17,396 nt of DNA from JAXGVG01 sp040773965 (GCA_040773965.1 JAXGVG010000023.1:1-17396); one strand, 5' to 3'. Shown: positions 6,253 through 14,107, counted from the stretch's first letter. Numbers and translations: made by a program. The notes: generated by a model not told the origin, from the letters alone.

Positions 6253-7590
6253 TCACTTCCCGATGCAGAAATCGCGGAAGATGACGTCGAGCACATCCTC
6301 GACGTCGACATGGCCCGTGATGCGGCCAAGCGCGCGCACGGCGAGGCGCATGTCCTCGGCGCACAGTTCCGTCTCCGGCGCGTAACGCGCGCGCTTGAGA
6401 TGCTCAAGGCATTCCTCCAGCGCCGCGCGGTGCCGCGCGCGGGTCAGCGACGGCTGCCCCGCCGCCGTGAACCGCATGTCGATGGCGTGGATCAATCGTT
6501 TCGCCAGCTCTTTCAGGCCTTCGCCGGTCAGGGCCGAAACGAACAGGACGTCCGGCGCGGAAGGAACGTCCGGCGGGATCAAATCTTTCTTGTTCACGAG
6601 CGTCAGCGCGTTTTCGTCCTTTAGCTCCTGCGTCTTTTCGTCGAGCGCCGGCCATTTCGCGCCGTCGAAAACGAGAATTTTAAAATCGGCATGCTCCGCC
6701 CGCGCCAGCGCGCGCCGCACGCCCTCGCTTTCGACGGCGTCCGCGCTTTCGCGCAAGCCCGCCGTATCCGCCAGCGTCACCGGATAGCCGCCAAGGTCCA
6801 GATGCACCTCGATGACGTCGCGCGTCGTGCCGGGCGTCGGGTCGACGATGGCCGCCTCGCGGCGCGCCAGCGCGTTCAGCAAGCTCGACTTGCCCGCGTT
6901 CGGCGGCCCCAGAATGGCCACCGTGAAGCCCTCGCGCAAACGCTCGCCGCGATGGCGGTCGTCAAGGTGGGCTTTCAGGCCGTCGATCACCGTTTGAATG
7001 TCGTTGTGCCTTTGCTCCACGATGCCGGGCGGCAGGTCTTCGTCGGAAAAGTCGATATCGGCCTCGATGTGCGCGAGGCAATGTTTCAGCTTTTCGGCCC
7101 AGCCGCGGTAAAGCCCGCCCAGTTCGCCATCCAGCTGGCGCAGGGCCTGACGGCGTTGGGCGGCCGTTTCGGCGTCCACGAGATCGGCGATCGCCTCGGC
7201 TTCGGTCAGGTCCATTTTGCCGTGCTCGAACGCGCGGCGCGTGAACTCGCCGGGCTCGGCCATGCGGCAGTCCGGCAGCGCCCGCGCGCTTTCAATGACC
7301 GCGTTCAAAATCGCGCGGCCTCCGTGAAGATGAAGCTCGGCCACGTCCTCGCCCGTGAAACTGTGCGGCGCGGGAAACCAGAGCGCAAGCCCCCGGTCGA
7401 TCGTTTCGTTCGTGCGCGGATCGACGATGGCGCGGACGGCGGCGGTGCGGGGCTCGGGCATTTCCGCCGGGCGGCAAAGCTCTTTCAGCGCCTGTCCGGC
7501 CCCGGGCCCCGAAAAGCGAAAGACGGCCACGCCCGCGCGTCCCGGCGCCGAGGCCAGCGCGAAAATGGTGGAGGACGGAGCGTTCTTCAA
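6253..7590 (-). CDS. mnmE: tRNA modification GTPase MnmE (TrmE)
   Basis: MnmE is the GTPase that works with MnmG on wobble uridine (U34) modification in the cytoplasm. The 445-residue length is usual. The N-terminal formyl-THF-binding domain covers about residues 8-120 (starting TIFALASAPGRAGV), followed by the helical domain with the inserted G domain: P-loop GPPNAGKS 228-235, G2/G3 region TTRD and DTAG 275-278, NKKD 333-336. The C-terminal CIGK (442-445) carries the essential Cys. The start is a TTG at 7590-7588: no ATG or GTG lies in frame between the upstream stop and the conserved N-terminus. It begins only 4 bases after the DUF6489-like gene and lacks a clear Shine-Dalgarno, so translational coupling is likely. 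It is separated from mnmG by an accessory block. Confidence 0.98.
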   Translation of the reverse strand: MKNAPSSTIFALASAPGRAGVAVFRFSGPGAGQALKELCRPAEMPEPRTAAVRAIVDPRTNETIDRGLALWFPAPHSFTGEDVAELHLHGGRAILNAVIESARALPDCRMAEPGEFTRRAFEHGKMDLTEAEAIADLVDAETAAQRRQALRQLDGELGGLYRGWAEKLKHCLAHIEADIDFSDEDLPPGIVEQRHNDIQTVIDGLKAHLDDRHRGERLREGFTVAILGPPNAGKSSLLNALARREAAIVDPTPGTTRDVIEVHLDLGGYPVTLADTAGLRESADAVESEGVRRALARAEHADFKILVFDGAKWPALDEKTQELKDENALTLVNKKDLIPPDVPSAPDVLFVSALTGEGLKELAKRLIHAIDMRFTAAGQPSLTRARHRAALEECLEHLKRARYAPETELCAEDMRLAVRALGRITGHVDVEDVLDVIFRDFCIGK

Positions 7591-7594
7591 AGGA

Positions 7595-7864
7595 TCAGGC
7601 TTTCTTTTTTGCGGCGGCGTCCGTTGCGCCGGGCATCATGTTTTGCATCTGCGCCCAGAACATTTTGTTCAACTGGTCCGCGCCCTGAAGCGTCGCGGGC
7701 AACCATGCGTTCACCATCGCTTCGGGAGTCATGGCTTTTATGTTGGCGCGGAGCCTCTCTTCCAGATCGCCCATCAGGGCTTCCTGCATCGGCCTGACGT
7801 CCGGCAGGCCCATAAACGCGCGCGCCTCTTCCGGCGTGCATTCGACATTGATCGTGACTTTCAT
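7595..7864 (-). CDS. DUF6489-like small protein
   Basis: An 89-residue acidic protein (MKVTINVECTPEEARAFMGL...) that I believe belongs to the alphaproteobacterial DUF6489 family, often found next to mnmE; the family name is from memory. It starts with a short beta-strand-like segment, then a helical body with PEEARAF, DLEERLRANIKAM and LNKMFWAQMQNM, and ends in an Ala/Lys tail. It has no signal peptide or membrane segment. The function is unknown. The ATG at 7864 is preceded by an AAGGGGGA ribosome-binding site at a suitable distance. It is the first gene of a two-gene unit with mnmE and divergent from the glycosyltransferase gene, with about 100 bases between that hold GGAAAAGC/GCTTTTTTCC, a possible hairpin. 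Its conserved pairing with mnmE hints at a link to tRNA modification. Confidence 0.85.
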   Translation of the reverse strand: MKVTINVECTPEEARAFMGLPDVRPMQEALMGDLEERLRANIKAMTPEAMVNAWLPATLQGADQLNKMFWAQMQNMMPGATDAAAKKKA

Positions 7865-7966
7865 CGGCGTCCCCCTTCGTCCTTCTCCGGCAGGGTTCAG
7901 CTTACAGCAGGCTTGCCCAACGGAAAAGCGCCGCGTAGGCTGCTTTTTTCCCAGCCCTTCGTTCCC

Positions 7967-10006
7967 ATGAAACCCGCCTTCTTTCGCATCGCCTTAACCG
8001 CCCTGCTCGCCGCCCAGGCGGCGTTCGTTACGGCTTATGTCCTCTGCGAACGCGCGGTCTATTTCTGGGACCACGCCATGTATCACGCCCTTGCGCGGAA
8101 CCTGCACGCGGCGTTCCGGTCCTCGTTTTCCGGGGGGGCGGGCGCGTTCGCGGCGTCGCTGGCGAACGACTACAACCTGATCTTCGCCCTGCCTTCGCTG
8201 GCCGGATTCGCGATGTTCGGCGATTCACGCCTTGTTTTCGTTCTCGCCAACTTTTTCGTCTTTTTCATCGCCTGCGAAACCGCCGTCGCCCTGCTTTTGC
8301 GCCGCCTCTTCGCGTTGGCGTGGCGGCCTGCCTTCCTTCTCGGTTTCGGCGCTTGCTCGCTGATCCCGTCCCTGTGGATCCCCTTGCTGGAAGGCTATCC
8401 CGACGCGGGCGCGGCGGCGTGTATCGTTTTCGCGTTTTATGTCGCGCTGGACCGTCAAAAAACATGGCGTTCTTTTTTCGTCATCGGCCTGCTTGCGGGC
8501 CTTGCCGTGTTGCTGCGGCGGCATTTCGCCTATCCGGCTCTGGCCCTGCTTTTCACGTCCGGTTTGTTCGATCTCGGGCGCGTTTTTCTTTCGAAGGATC
8601 GCATGCGCCGGAAAAATCTTTCCCGGCTCGCGTTGTTTTACGGCCTTTGCGGCCTGACGGCGGCCGCCATCATCGGCCTTGTCGCGCCCGCGTTTTTCCT
8701 GCGCATGATTTCCGTCGATTATTCGTCGCTTTACGTTTCCTACAAAAAGCCGGGGTGGGATTTTCTTGTCTTCGCCCTCAGCAATATAGGCCTCCTGCCG
8801 CTCGCGCTGGCGCTGGCGGGGTTCGGGCTTGCCGCGCGCGCGTTCCCCGGGGCGCGGGAAGGTCTGGCCTTCGTCGCCGCCGCCGTTTTTGTCTGGCTGG
8901 CAGCATGGTGCCTCGGCCCGGCGCAGGCGGGGCATCATTATATCCTGCACGTCATCCCTCTTTTCCTCGCCGTGGGGTTGAGCGGTCTCGCCCTGGCCCT
9001 TTCGCGGCGCGTATATGTCCGCGCGGCGCTGGTTGCCGTTTTGGCGGCCAATAGCGTTTGGGCTTTGTGGCTTTCGCCGGAAGGCATGCTTTCGGATGCC
9101 GATAAAAAAATGCGTTTTTATTCCGCGCCGCGCCCGCCTGTCGCGCGTCCCGATTACGACTCTCTTCTGGCGCTTGCCGGTTATCTTGAGGAGACGACGA
9201 CGCCCGCCGACCGGCTGCTGGTCATGGGCTCTTCCTTCGTTTTCAATCAGGACCTCTTGCGCGCCGTTTACACCGACATTCTCAAGCACCCGGATTTCTT
9301 GAACCGTTTTCTGTGGGCGTCCGAAATAGACGGCGTTCAGGATCCTCCCTACGACTCCTTCGCTTCGGCCACCGTTTACGCCGTCCCGGATCCGCCGCAG
9401 TACCATTTGGCGAAAGAGGGACAAAAAGTCGTCACGTCCATCGCCCAACAATTCCCTCCGCCGCCTTTCAGCGCCGCTCTGTTCAAGGAAGACGCGCGCG
9501 CGTTCGCGCTGGCCAACGGCGTGACGCTGCGCGTCTGGCGGCGCAAGCCGTGGACGCCCGGGGCCCTGCATAAAGCGACGGGACTCATACGTGAAACCGC
9601 CGGAGGCCGGCGCGACTGGATTGCCCTGTCCATTCCCGCTTTCGTTTCCATCGCAACCAACGTTCAAAACACGACGAACGTTTTCGCGCGTCTCGATGCG
9701 CTTCGGTCCGGGCTTTCCCTTTTCTTCGACAGGTCTCTTTCGGGGGGAAATTACCGGCTCGCGTTCGACATTCTTGCCGAGCCTTCGTGCAAAAACCCGC
9801 GATTCACGCTGGAGGCGCGGACGGCTTCGGGGCAATCCCTCTGGACAACCGCTTTCGAGCCTCCCGCCGTCCCCGGGAGCCTCTACCGTCCGTTCGCCGT
9901 CTCTGGTATCAAGGACGAAGAAGCTTTCCTGTTTCTGTCCTACACGGCGGATTTCACGGCGTCCTGCCAATCGCTCCTGCAATTCCTGCGCGTTGAGCGG
10001 CTTTAG
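7967..10006 (+). CDS. Predicted GT-C type membrane glycosyltransferase
   Basis: A 679-residue protein with about ten hydrophobic segments in its first 400 residues and a soluble C-terminal part of about 260 residues. The first membrane helix is at about 8-26, followed directly by ERAVYFWDHAMYHALARNL. D35 sits where GT-C enzymes (ArnT, PMT and GT39-like) place the catalytic Asp in the first external loop. Such enzymes move sugars from polyprenyl-phosphate donors at the outer face of the inner membrane; the donor and acceptor here cannot be read. The C-terminal region has beta-rich stretches (YRLAFDILAE, RFTLEARTASG) resembling a carbohydrate-binding-like sandwich, which is inference. No good Shine-Dalgarno precedes the ATG at 7967; the open frame continues upstream, but only as antisense to mnmE. 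Its stop TAG overlaps the ribosome-binding site of the next gene, so the two form an operon. Confidence 0.8.
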   Translation: MKPAFFRIALTALLAAQAAFVTAYVLCERAVYFWDHAMYHALARNLHAAFRSSFSGGAGAFAASLANDYNLIFALPSLAGFAMFGDSRLVFVLANFFVFFIACETAVALLLRRLFALAWRPAFLLGFGACSLIPSLWIPLLEGYPDAGAAACIVFAFYVALDRQKTWRSFFVIGLLAGLAVLLRRHFAYPALALLFTSGLFDLGRVFLSKDRMRRKNLSRLALFYGLCGLTAAAIIGLVAPAFFLRMISVDYSSLYVSYKKPGWDFLVFALSNIGLLPLALALAGFGLAARAFPGAREGLAFVAAAVFVWLAAWCLGPAQAGHHYILHVIPLFLAVGLSGLALALSRRVYVRAALVAVLAANSVWALWLSPEGMLSDADKKMRFYSAPRPPVARPDYDSLLALAGYLEETTTPADRLLVMGSSFVFNQDLLRAVYTDILKHPDFLNRFLWASEIDGVQDPPYDSFASATVYAVPDPPQYHLAKEGQKVVTSIAQQFPPPPFSAALFKEDARAFALANGVTLRVWRRKPWTPGALHKATGLIRETAGGRRDWIALSIPAFVSIATNVQNTTNVFARLDALRSGLSLFFDRSLSGGNYRLAFDILAEPSCKNPRFTLEARTASGQSLWTTAFEPPAVPGSLYRPFAVSGIKDEEAFLFLSYTADFTASCQSLLQFLRVERL

Positions 10007-10010
10007 GAGG
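10005..10010 (+). promoter_or_regulatory. Strong Shine-Dalgarno overlapping the upstream stop codon
   Basis: AGGAGG, a full anti-Shine-Dalgarno match, begins inside the TAG stop (10004-10006) of the glycosyltransferase gene. It lies 6 bases (all T) before the ATG at 10017, which fixes the start of the hydrolase-like gene and couples it to the upstream gene. Confidence 0.85.
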
Positions 10011-10016
10011 TTTTTT

Positions 10017-10667
10017 ATGCCCGACGTTCAGATCCCGACGCTCGACGGCGCGCGGCTCGGCGCTTACGCGGCTTTGCCGAGGGGAGGGAACGGCCCCGGC
10101 CTTTTGGTCATGCACGAAACGGCGGGGATTGATTCCCCCGTTTGCATCCTCTGCGACCGGCTCGCGGGGCGCGGCTTTATCGCCCTTTGTCCCGATTTGC
10201 TGGGGCGGCAAAAAGCCGAGGCAAACGCTTTTGACATCGCGGCGGGCCTGCGCGACCTTTTTGCGGTGCTGGCCTACATGCGGCATATGCCCGGCTGCAA
10301 CGGCAAGGCCGGCGCGATTGGCTTCGGGCGGGGCGGAACGCTGGCCTTTCTCATGGCCGCGCGCACCGATATCGATTGCGCGGCAAGCTATTACGGCGCC
10401 GGGATGGACGCTTTTCTTGAGGAAACGGAAGACATCGGCGCGCCGTTTCTGCTGCATCTGGCCGAAAAAGACTCGCTGATGCCGAAAGAGACGCGGGAAA
10501 AAATCCTGGCGGCCGTTCATCGCAACGTTCTCGTTTCCTCACATACGTATCCCGGCGCGGAGCATGCGTTCGCGATTCCCGAATATCCCGGGTTCAACCA
10601 GAAAGCGGCCGCCGAGGCCGAGGCGCGCACGCTGGCGTTTCTAACCAAGCATCTGCTGGGCGGGTAG
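10017..10667 (+). CDS. Dienelactone hydrolase family protein lacking the nucleophile Cys
   Basis: A 216-residue member of the dienelactone hydrolase family. Classical members hydrolyse lactones with a Cys-Asp-His triad. Seen here: MHE at 32-34 (E34 matches the Glu that contacts the nucleophile in the family), the strand and elbow AIGFGRGG at 100-107, SYYGAG at 124-129, AEKDSLM with D152, and GAEHAF with H183. Asp and His are kept, but the nucleophile position (usually G-[FY]-C-x-G-G) is Gly104, codon GGG at 10326-10328. The protein is therefore either non-catalytic, uses another residue, or has changed chemistry. The length is slightly short of the usual 230-240. It is cotranscribed with the GT-C gene, convergent with dnaQ, and followed at once by a hairpin terminator. 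Confidence 0.88.
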   Translation: MPDVQIPTLDGARLGAYAALPRGGNGPGLLVMHETAGIDSPVCILCDRLAGRGFIALCPDLLGRQKAEANAFDIAAGLRDLFAVLAYMRHMPGCNGKAGAIGFGRGGTLAFLMAARTDIDCAASYYGAGMDAFLEETEDIGAPFLLHLAEKDSLMPKETREKILAAVHRNVLVSSHTYPGAEHAFAIPEYPGFNQKAAAEAEARTLAFLTKHLLGG

Positions 10668-10687
10668 AAGAGGGCGGCCTCTTTCTT
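10668..10687. terminator. Intrinsic terminator between convergent genes
   Basis: AAGAGG (10668-10673), loop GCGG, CCTCTT (10678-10683), then TCTT. The perfect 6-base-pair stem begins right after the hydrolase-like gene's stop, and the T-rich tail reaches the dnaQ stop (10686-10688). It fits a Rho-independent terminator for the plus-strand operon; it is weaker for dnaQ, which lacks a T run on its side. Confidence 0.6.
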
Positions 10688-11366
10688 ACGACGCGCGCAA
10701 CCACAGAGGATTGCCGATTTTTTCAAGAAATTCCTTGTGGGCGGCAAGCTCTTCCTCCGTCGGCGCATGGGGCCTGGGCGCGCGGCGCGTACGCGGCGAT
10801 GTTTCCCCTCTCACGGCCGCCGTTTCCCTGACCGCCGCGATGGCCAGATCCGGTTGACGTCCGCCGCGCAGCTCCAGGTAGACTTCCGCCAACAACCGCG
10901 CGTCCAAAAGCGCCCCATGGAAATCGCGCCCCGAAGCGTCGACGTCAAAGCGCTTGCAGAGCGCGTCGAGCGAAGCGGGCGCGCCCGGGAACATTTGCCG
11001 CGCCATGGCCAGCGTATCGACCGCGCGCGCGAAGGCAAGGGCCGGAAAGCCGCAGCGCGCGAGTTCCGCGTTCAGAAAGCCCATGTCGAACGGCGCGTTG
11101 TGAATTACCAGGGGCGCGTCGCCGATGAAAGCCAGAAAGGCGTCGACGGATTCCGCAAAAACCGGCTTGTCCGCCAGAAACGCGTTTGTCAGTCCGTGAA
11201 CGACGGCCGCTTCGTCCGGCATGTCGCGTTCGGGATTGTAATAGGCGTGAAAAACGTTGCCGGTCGCCACGTGGTTGAAAAGCTCTACCGCGCCGATTTC
11301 GACAATCCGGTCGCCCTGCAGGGGATTCAGGCCCGTCGTTTCCGTATCGAGTACGATTTCGCGCAT
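10686..11366 (-). CDS. dnaQ: DNA polymerase III epsilon-type 3'-5' exonuclease
   Basis: The proofreading exonuclease subunit that removes mispaired 3' ends during replication. The DEDDh signature is complete: D7 and E9 in LDTETTG, HNAPFD at 89-94 (D94), and H150 and D155 in DFHGALLDA. The exonuclease domain spans about 1-170. The remaining tail, with an Arg/Pro-rich linker and the helix TEEELAAHKEFLEKI, is the region that in the family contacts the polymerase alpha subunit. The length (226) is usual for alphaproteobacterial epsilon. Three bases separate its ATG from the coaE stop, so it is the last gene of the ppsR-aroE-coaE-dnaQ unit. secB, often found beside dnaQ in this group, is not here. 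Confidence 0.95.
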   Translation of the reverse strand: MREIVLDTETTGLNPLQGDRIVEIGAVELFNHVATGNVFHAYYNPERDMPDEAAVVHGLTNAFLADKPVFAESVDAFLAFIGDAPLVIHNAPFDMGFLNAELARCGFPALAFARAVDTLAMARQMFPGAPASLDALCKRFDVDASGRDFHGALLDARLLAEVYLELRGGRQPDLAIAAVRETAAVRGETSPRTRRAPRPHAPTEEELAAHKEFLEKIGNPLWLRAS

Positions 11367-11369
11367 GGG

Positions 11370-11993
11370 TTATATCTTTCCGTCCTTTATCCGTTTTGCG
11401 ATTTTTGCCAGCTGGCGGCGCGTGTCGGCAAGGCCTTTGTCCGTGTGAACGACAAAATCGGCGCGGCGGCGTTTTTCCCCGTCCGGCATCTGCTGACTGA
11501 GAATGGCCCGATAACGGGCCTTTGTCATTCCCGGCCTTTTCATGACGCGCGCCTGCTGCACGTCGCGGGGCGCCGTGACGCAAAGAACCGTGTCGCAGCG
11601 TTTTTCGGCTTTCGTTTCGAAAAGAAGCGGGATCTCGAGAACCGCGACTTTGGCTTTTTTGCGGCGCGCTTCGGCCAAAAAAGCGCGCTCCGCCGTCCGA
11701 ACGTGCGGATGCAAAATCTTTTCCAGTTTTTTCAAAAGAGGCGGTTTGTCAAAGACGGCCCTTCCCACAATGGCGCGATCGATGGCGCCGCGTCTCAGGG
11801 CTTCGGGGAAAAGCTTCGCCACGGCGTCGACCGCCTTCCCGCCGCGCTTGATCGATTCGTGCGCCGCCTTGTCCGCGCTGTGCACGGGGAAGCCGAAGCT
11901 CTTCAGTATTCTCGCGGCCGTGCTCTTGCCCATGCCGATGGAGCCCGTCAGGCCTATAATGAAAGGGCTTTGGGCGCGGCGTTTATGTTTCAT
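11370..11993 (-). CDS. coaE: Dephospho-CoA kinase
   Basis: CoaE phosphorylates the 3' hydroxyl of dephospho-CoA with ATP, the last step of coenzyme A synthesis. The 207 residues carry the P-loop GLTGSIGMGKST at 14-25, the family segment HSADKAAHE soon after, VLEIPLLFE in the middle, and the lid region with RQMK-like QARVMKRPGMT. I chose the ATG at 11993 because it overlaps the aroE TGA as ATGA, sits just after a GGGGG ribosome-binding stretch, and leaves a normal N-terminus. A longer frame to 12053 would only add residues antisense-like to the end of aroE. The C-terminus is rich in Lys and Arg. Confidence 0.96.
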   Translation of the reverse strand: MKHKRRAQSPFIIGLTGSIGMGKSTAARILKSFGFPVHSADKAAHESIKRGGKAVDAVAKLFPEALRRGAIDRAIVGRAVFDKPPLLKKLEKILHPHVRTAERAFLAEARRKKAKVAVLEIPLLFETKAEKRCDTVLCVTAPRDVQQARVMKRPGMTKARYRAILSQQMPDGEKRRRADFVVHTDKGLADTRRQLAKIAKRIKDGKI

Positions 11994-12847
11994 GCCACCC
12001 CCATAACGTGCCGTCGCAACGCTTCCGTGACTTCCGGCTCGACCCCGAACCATGCCGCAAAAGCCGGGCGAGCCTGATGCAACAGCATGCCGAGACCGTC
12101 GACGATGCGGTTGCCGCGCGCCGACGCCTGCCGGAGAAGGCCCGTCATCAGCGGCGTATAGACAGCGTCCGCGACCCAGGCTTCCTTCGGCAGCGCCGCC
12201 AGATCGATAGAAAGCGGCGGTTCGCCGGTCATGCCGAGCGACGTGGCGTTGACGAGAAGCGAGGCGTTTTCCAGCGCCTCGTTCGTTCGTGTTTTCTCGA
12301 CAAAACGAAGCTTGCCGCCGAGGGTTTCGATAAGCCGTTCGGCGCGTTCGCGCGAACGGTTCACAATTCGCACTTCGGCAAAACCCATATCCTGCAGGGC
12401 CGCAACGACGGCGCGCGCCGCGCCGCCGGCGCCAAGAACGGCCGCCGTCTTCGAGGGCAGGGTTTTCGGGTCAAGTCCGACCGCGCGAAGATTCTCCGCA
12501 AAGCCGTACACGTCCGTGTTGAGTCCTTCAAGCTGGCCGTTTTCGCCGACAAGGATCGTGTTGATCGCGCCAACCCGGCGCGCAGTGGAATCCGTCCTGT
12601 CGACGAAGCTCAACGCCGCTTGCTTGTGGGGTACCGTCAAATTGACGCCGCGAAAGCCCAAAGAGGGAAGGGCGCGCAGAGCTTGCTCAAGCCGGTCCGG
12701 GGGAACGGCAAGAGGAACATAAACGCCGTCGATCGCATATTGGCGCAGCCAATAGCCATGCAGCCTCGGCGACAACGAATGACCGACGGGCCATCCCATA
12801 ACGCCAGCCACCCTGGCTCTTCCGCTTGGCATAAAGTCCTGGCTCAT
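11990..12847 (-). CDS. aroE: Shikimate dehydrogenase (NADP+)
   Basis: AroE reduces 3-dehydroshikimate to shikimate with NADPH in aromatic amino-acid synthesis. The length of 285 is normal. Seen: SLSP at 24-27 (shikimate binding), NLTVPHK with the catalytic Lys75, NTD at 110-112, the dinucleotide-binding loop GAGGAAR at 139-145, NRSRERA for NADP phosphate recognition, and GLGMLLHQA near the C-terminus. The start ATG at 12847 overlaps the ppsR stop by 4 bases (ATGA), and its own stop overlaps coaE the same way. In many relatives a maf-type nucleotide pyrophosphatase gene lies between ppsR and aroE; it is absent here. Confidence 0.97.
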   Translation of the reverse strand: MSQDFMPSGRARVAGVMGWPVGHSLSPRLHGYWLRQYAIDGVYVPLAVPPDRLEQALRALPSLGFRGVNLTVPHKQAALSFVDRTDSTARRVGAINTILVGENGQLEGLNTDVYGFAENLRAVGLDPKTLPSKTAAVLGAGGAARAVVAALQDMGFAEVRIVNRSRERAERLIETLGGKLRFVEKTRTNEALENASLLVNATSLGMTGEPPLSIDLAALPKEAWVADAVYTPLMTGLLRQASARGNRIVDGLGMLLHQARPAFAAWFGVEPEVTEALRRHVMGVA

Positions 12848-13701
12848 TCTAACGGCTCCGTTGCGGAGGATTTTTGTATATCGCGCGCCAACGCGCGCTT
12901 GTTCAAAAGCATCATGATTTCCGCCGCCGTTTCCTCTACCGAACGCCGCGTCACGTCAATGACGGGACAGCCGAGGCGCGAAAAAAAGCGGCGAGCTTCC
13001 TGAACTTCCTCCCGCACTTTTTCAGGATCTATATATTGGGACATTTCGCTTTGCTGCAACAAATGCATGCGGCTTCGCCGGATTTCGACGAGGCTTTCCG
13101 GGTCTTTTGTCAGCCCGACAATGAGGGGGCCGTCTACCTGCGTAAGGTCAACGGCCAAGGGAATGCCCGGTACGATCGGCACATTGGCGGCCAGAATTCC
13201 CCGATGCGCCAGATAAACGCATACCGGCGTTTTCGACGTGCGTGAGACGCCGACCACGACGACATCGGCTTCCGAAATATTTTCGATCCTGTTGCCGTCG
13301 TCCTGGGCCAGCGCGAAATTGACGGCGTCGATGCGCGCGAAATAACCCGCGTCCAGAACGTGTTGGCGTCCGGGGCTTCGGGAGGACGGAACGCCGAAAT
13401 AATTGGTCATGGCCGCCATGACCGGCTCCAGAACGGAAACGTTCGGCAGATTGTTGCGGCGGCAAAAATCCGTCAACGCGCGCCGCAATTCCTCGTCGAC
13501 GAAGGTGTATAAGACCATACCCGGCCATTGACGGATTCCTTCCATCACAATGTCCAGCTGGCGCCGGGTGCGTATAAGGCTCCAGAAATGTTCCTGGATG
13601 GCAACGTTATCGAACTGGGACAAACAGGCGCGGGCAATACCATTGATTGTTTCGCCGGTTGCATCCGATACCAGATGTAGATGAAGTTCCGAATCCGTCA
13701 T
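12844..13701 (-). CDS. ppsR: Kinase-pyrophosphorylase of the PPDK/PEP-synthase regulatory family (DUF299)
   Basis: Members of this family phosphorylate and dephosphorylate a Thr of PEP synthase or pyruvate phosphate dikinase, using ADP or phosphate, and so switch gluconeogenic flux. The 285-residue length is normal. The N-terminus HLVSDATGET is at 9-18, the segment HVLDAGYFARIDAVNFALAQDDG at 114-136 is the family hallmark, and the nucleotide-binding loop GVSRTSKTP is at 151-159. The ATG at 13701 begins right at the conserved N-terminus. This is the homologue of the gene (RP001 in Rickettsia) that borders the origin opposite hemE in several alphaproteobacteria. It is first in a coupled unit with aroE, coaE and dnaQ. 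Whether the target is PpsA or PpdK cannot be told from the window. Confidence 0.95.
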   Translation of the reverse strand: MTDSELHLHLVSDATGETINGIARACLSQFDNVAIQEHFWSLIRTRRQLDIVMEGIRQWPGMVLYTFVDEELRRALTDFCRRNNLPNVSVLEPVMAAMTNYFGVPSSRSPGRQHVLDAGYFARIDAVNFALAQDDGNRIENISEADVVVVGVSRTSKTPVCVYLAHRGILAANVPIVPGIPLAVDLTQVDGPLIVGLTKDPESLVEIRRSRMHLLQQSEMSQYIDPEKVREEVQEARRFFSRLGCPVIDVTRRSVEETAAEIMMLLNKRALARDIQKSSATEPLE

Positions 13702-14107
13702 GCTCCCGCCGGCGTTTTATTCATCCCGGGGAAAAGCGTCCACACCCCCGAATGTTCTATGGGGATCATTGTCGTCCTCGGGAAGGAAAGCAAATCCTAT
13801 TCACAAACCCGCCTTTTCGTCCACAATCTGCAAAAAGCCGGATATTTTTCCCCAACCTTCTGTGAAAAGCCGGCATAACTCCGGCGCGTCTTATCACCGT
13901 TATCCACAACATTGTCCGCCGGTTCTTTTTCTCGCGATTAACCGTTTATTCATGAATTTATCCCGGACGTCTTTTCTTTCTCGCGCCTCATGAAAGCGGT
14001 ATAAAGGGTTATTAAAGCGTAAAAAAAATTATCCCCGTCTTCCGCTCTGCCTACTATCAACTACCAATAAATTTTACTTTATTATAGATGGAAAAAAGCT
14101 GGTGATC
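13702..14107. other. Candidate chromosomal replication origin (oriC)
   Basis: A 406-base gene-free gap between divergent ppsR and hemE, the position of oriC in Caulobacter and Rickettsia. It holds a perfect DnaA box TTATCCACA (13900-13908) and near matches CTATTCACA (13797-13805), TCGTCCACA (13817-13825), GCGTCCACA (13736-13744) and, on the minus strand, CTTTTCACA (13869-13861). It also holds a pair of 9-base direct repeats AAAAGCCGG (13833-13841 and 13865-13873, 32 bases apart), TTAA-N7-TTCA (13938-13952, one base from a CtrA site) and the palindrome ATTCATGAAT (13948-13957). From 14020 to 14098 the sequence is markedly AT-rich, a plausible unwinding element that also has to hold the hemE promoter. 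All transcription leaves this gap. Function is inferred from position and motifs. Confidence 0.75.
13900..13908 (+). promoter_or_regulatory. Consensus DnaA box
   Basis: TTATCCACA is an exact match to the DnaA-box consensus and lies in the middle of the ppsR-hemE gap. Flanking sequences TTATCACCG (10 bases before), TTATCCCGG (13958-13966) and TTATCCCCG (14029-14037) are related but degenerate. Confidence 0.75.

Noticed and set aside
6691..7797. 368-codon plus-strand frame antisense to mnmE
   Set aside because: The minus strand encodes an intact MnmE with all GTPase motifs; the antisense frame is Arg/Ala-rich without family features.
8225..9982. 585-codon open frame antisense to the glycosyltransferase gene
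   Set aside because: A shadow frame caused by high GC: extreme Arg/Gly/Gln content, no hydrophobic core, and the plus strand encodes clear membrane helices.
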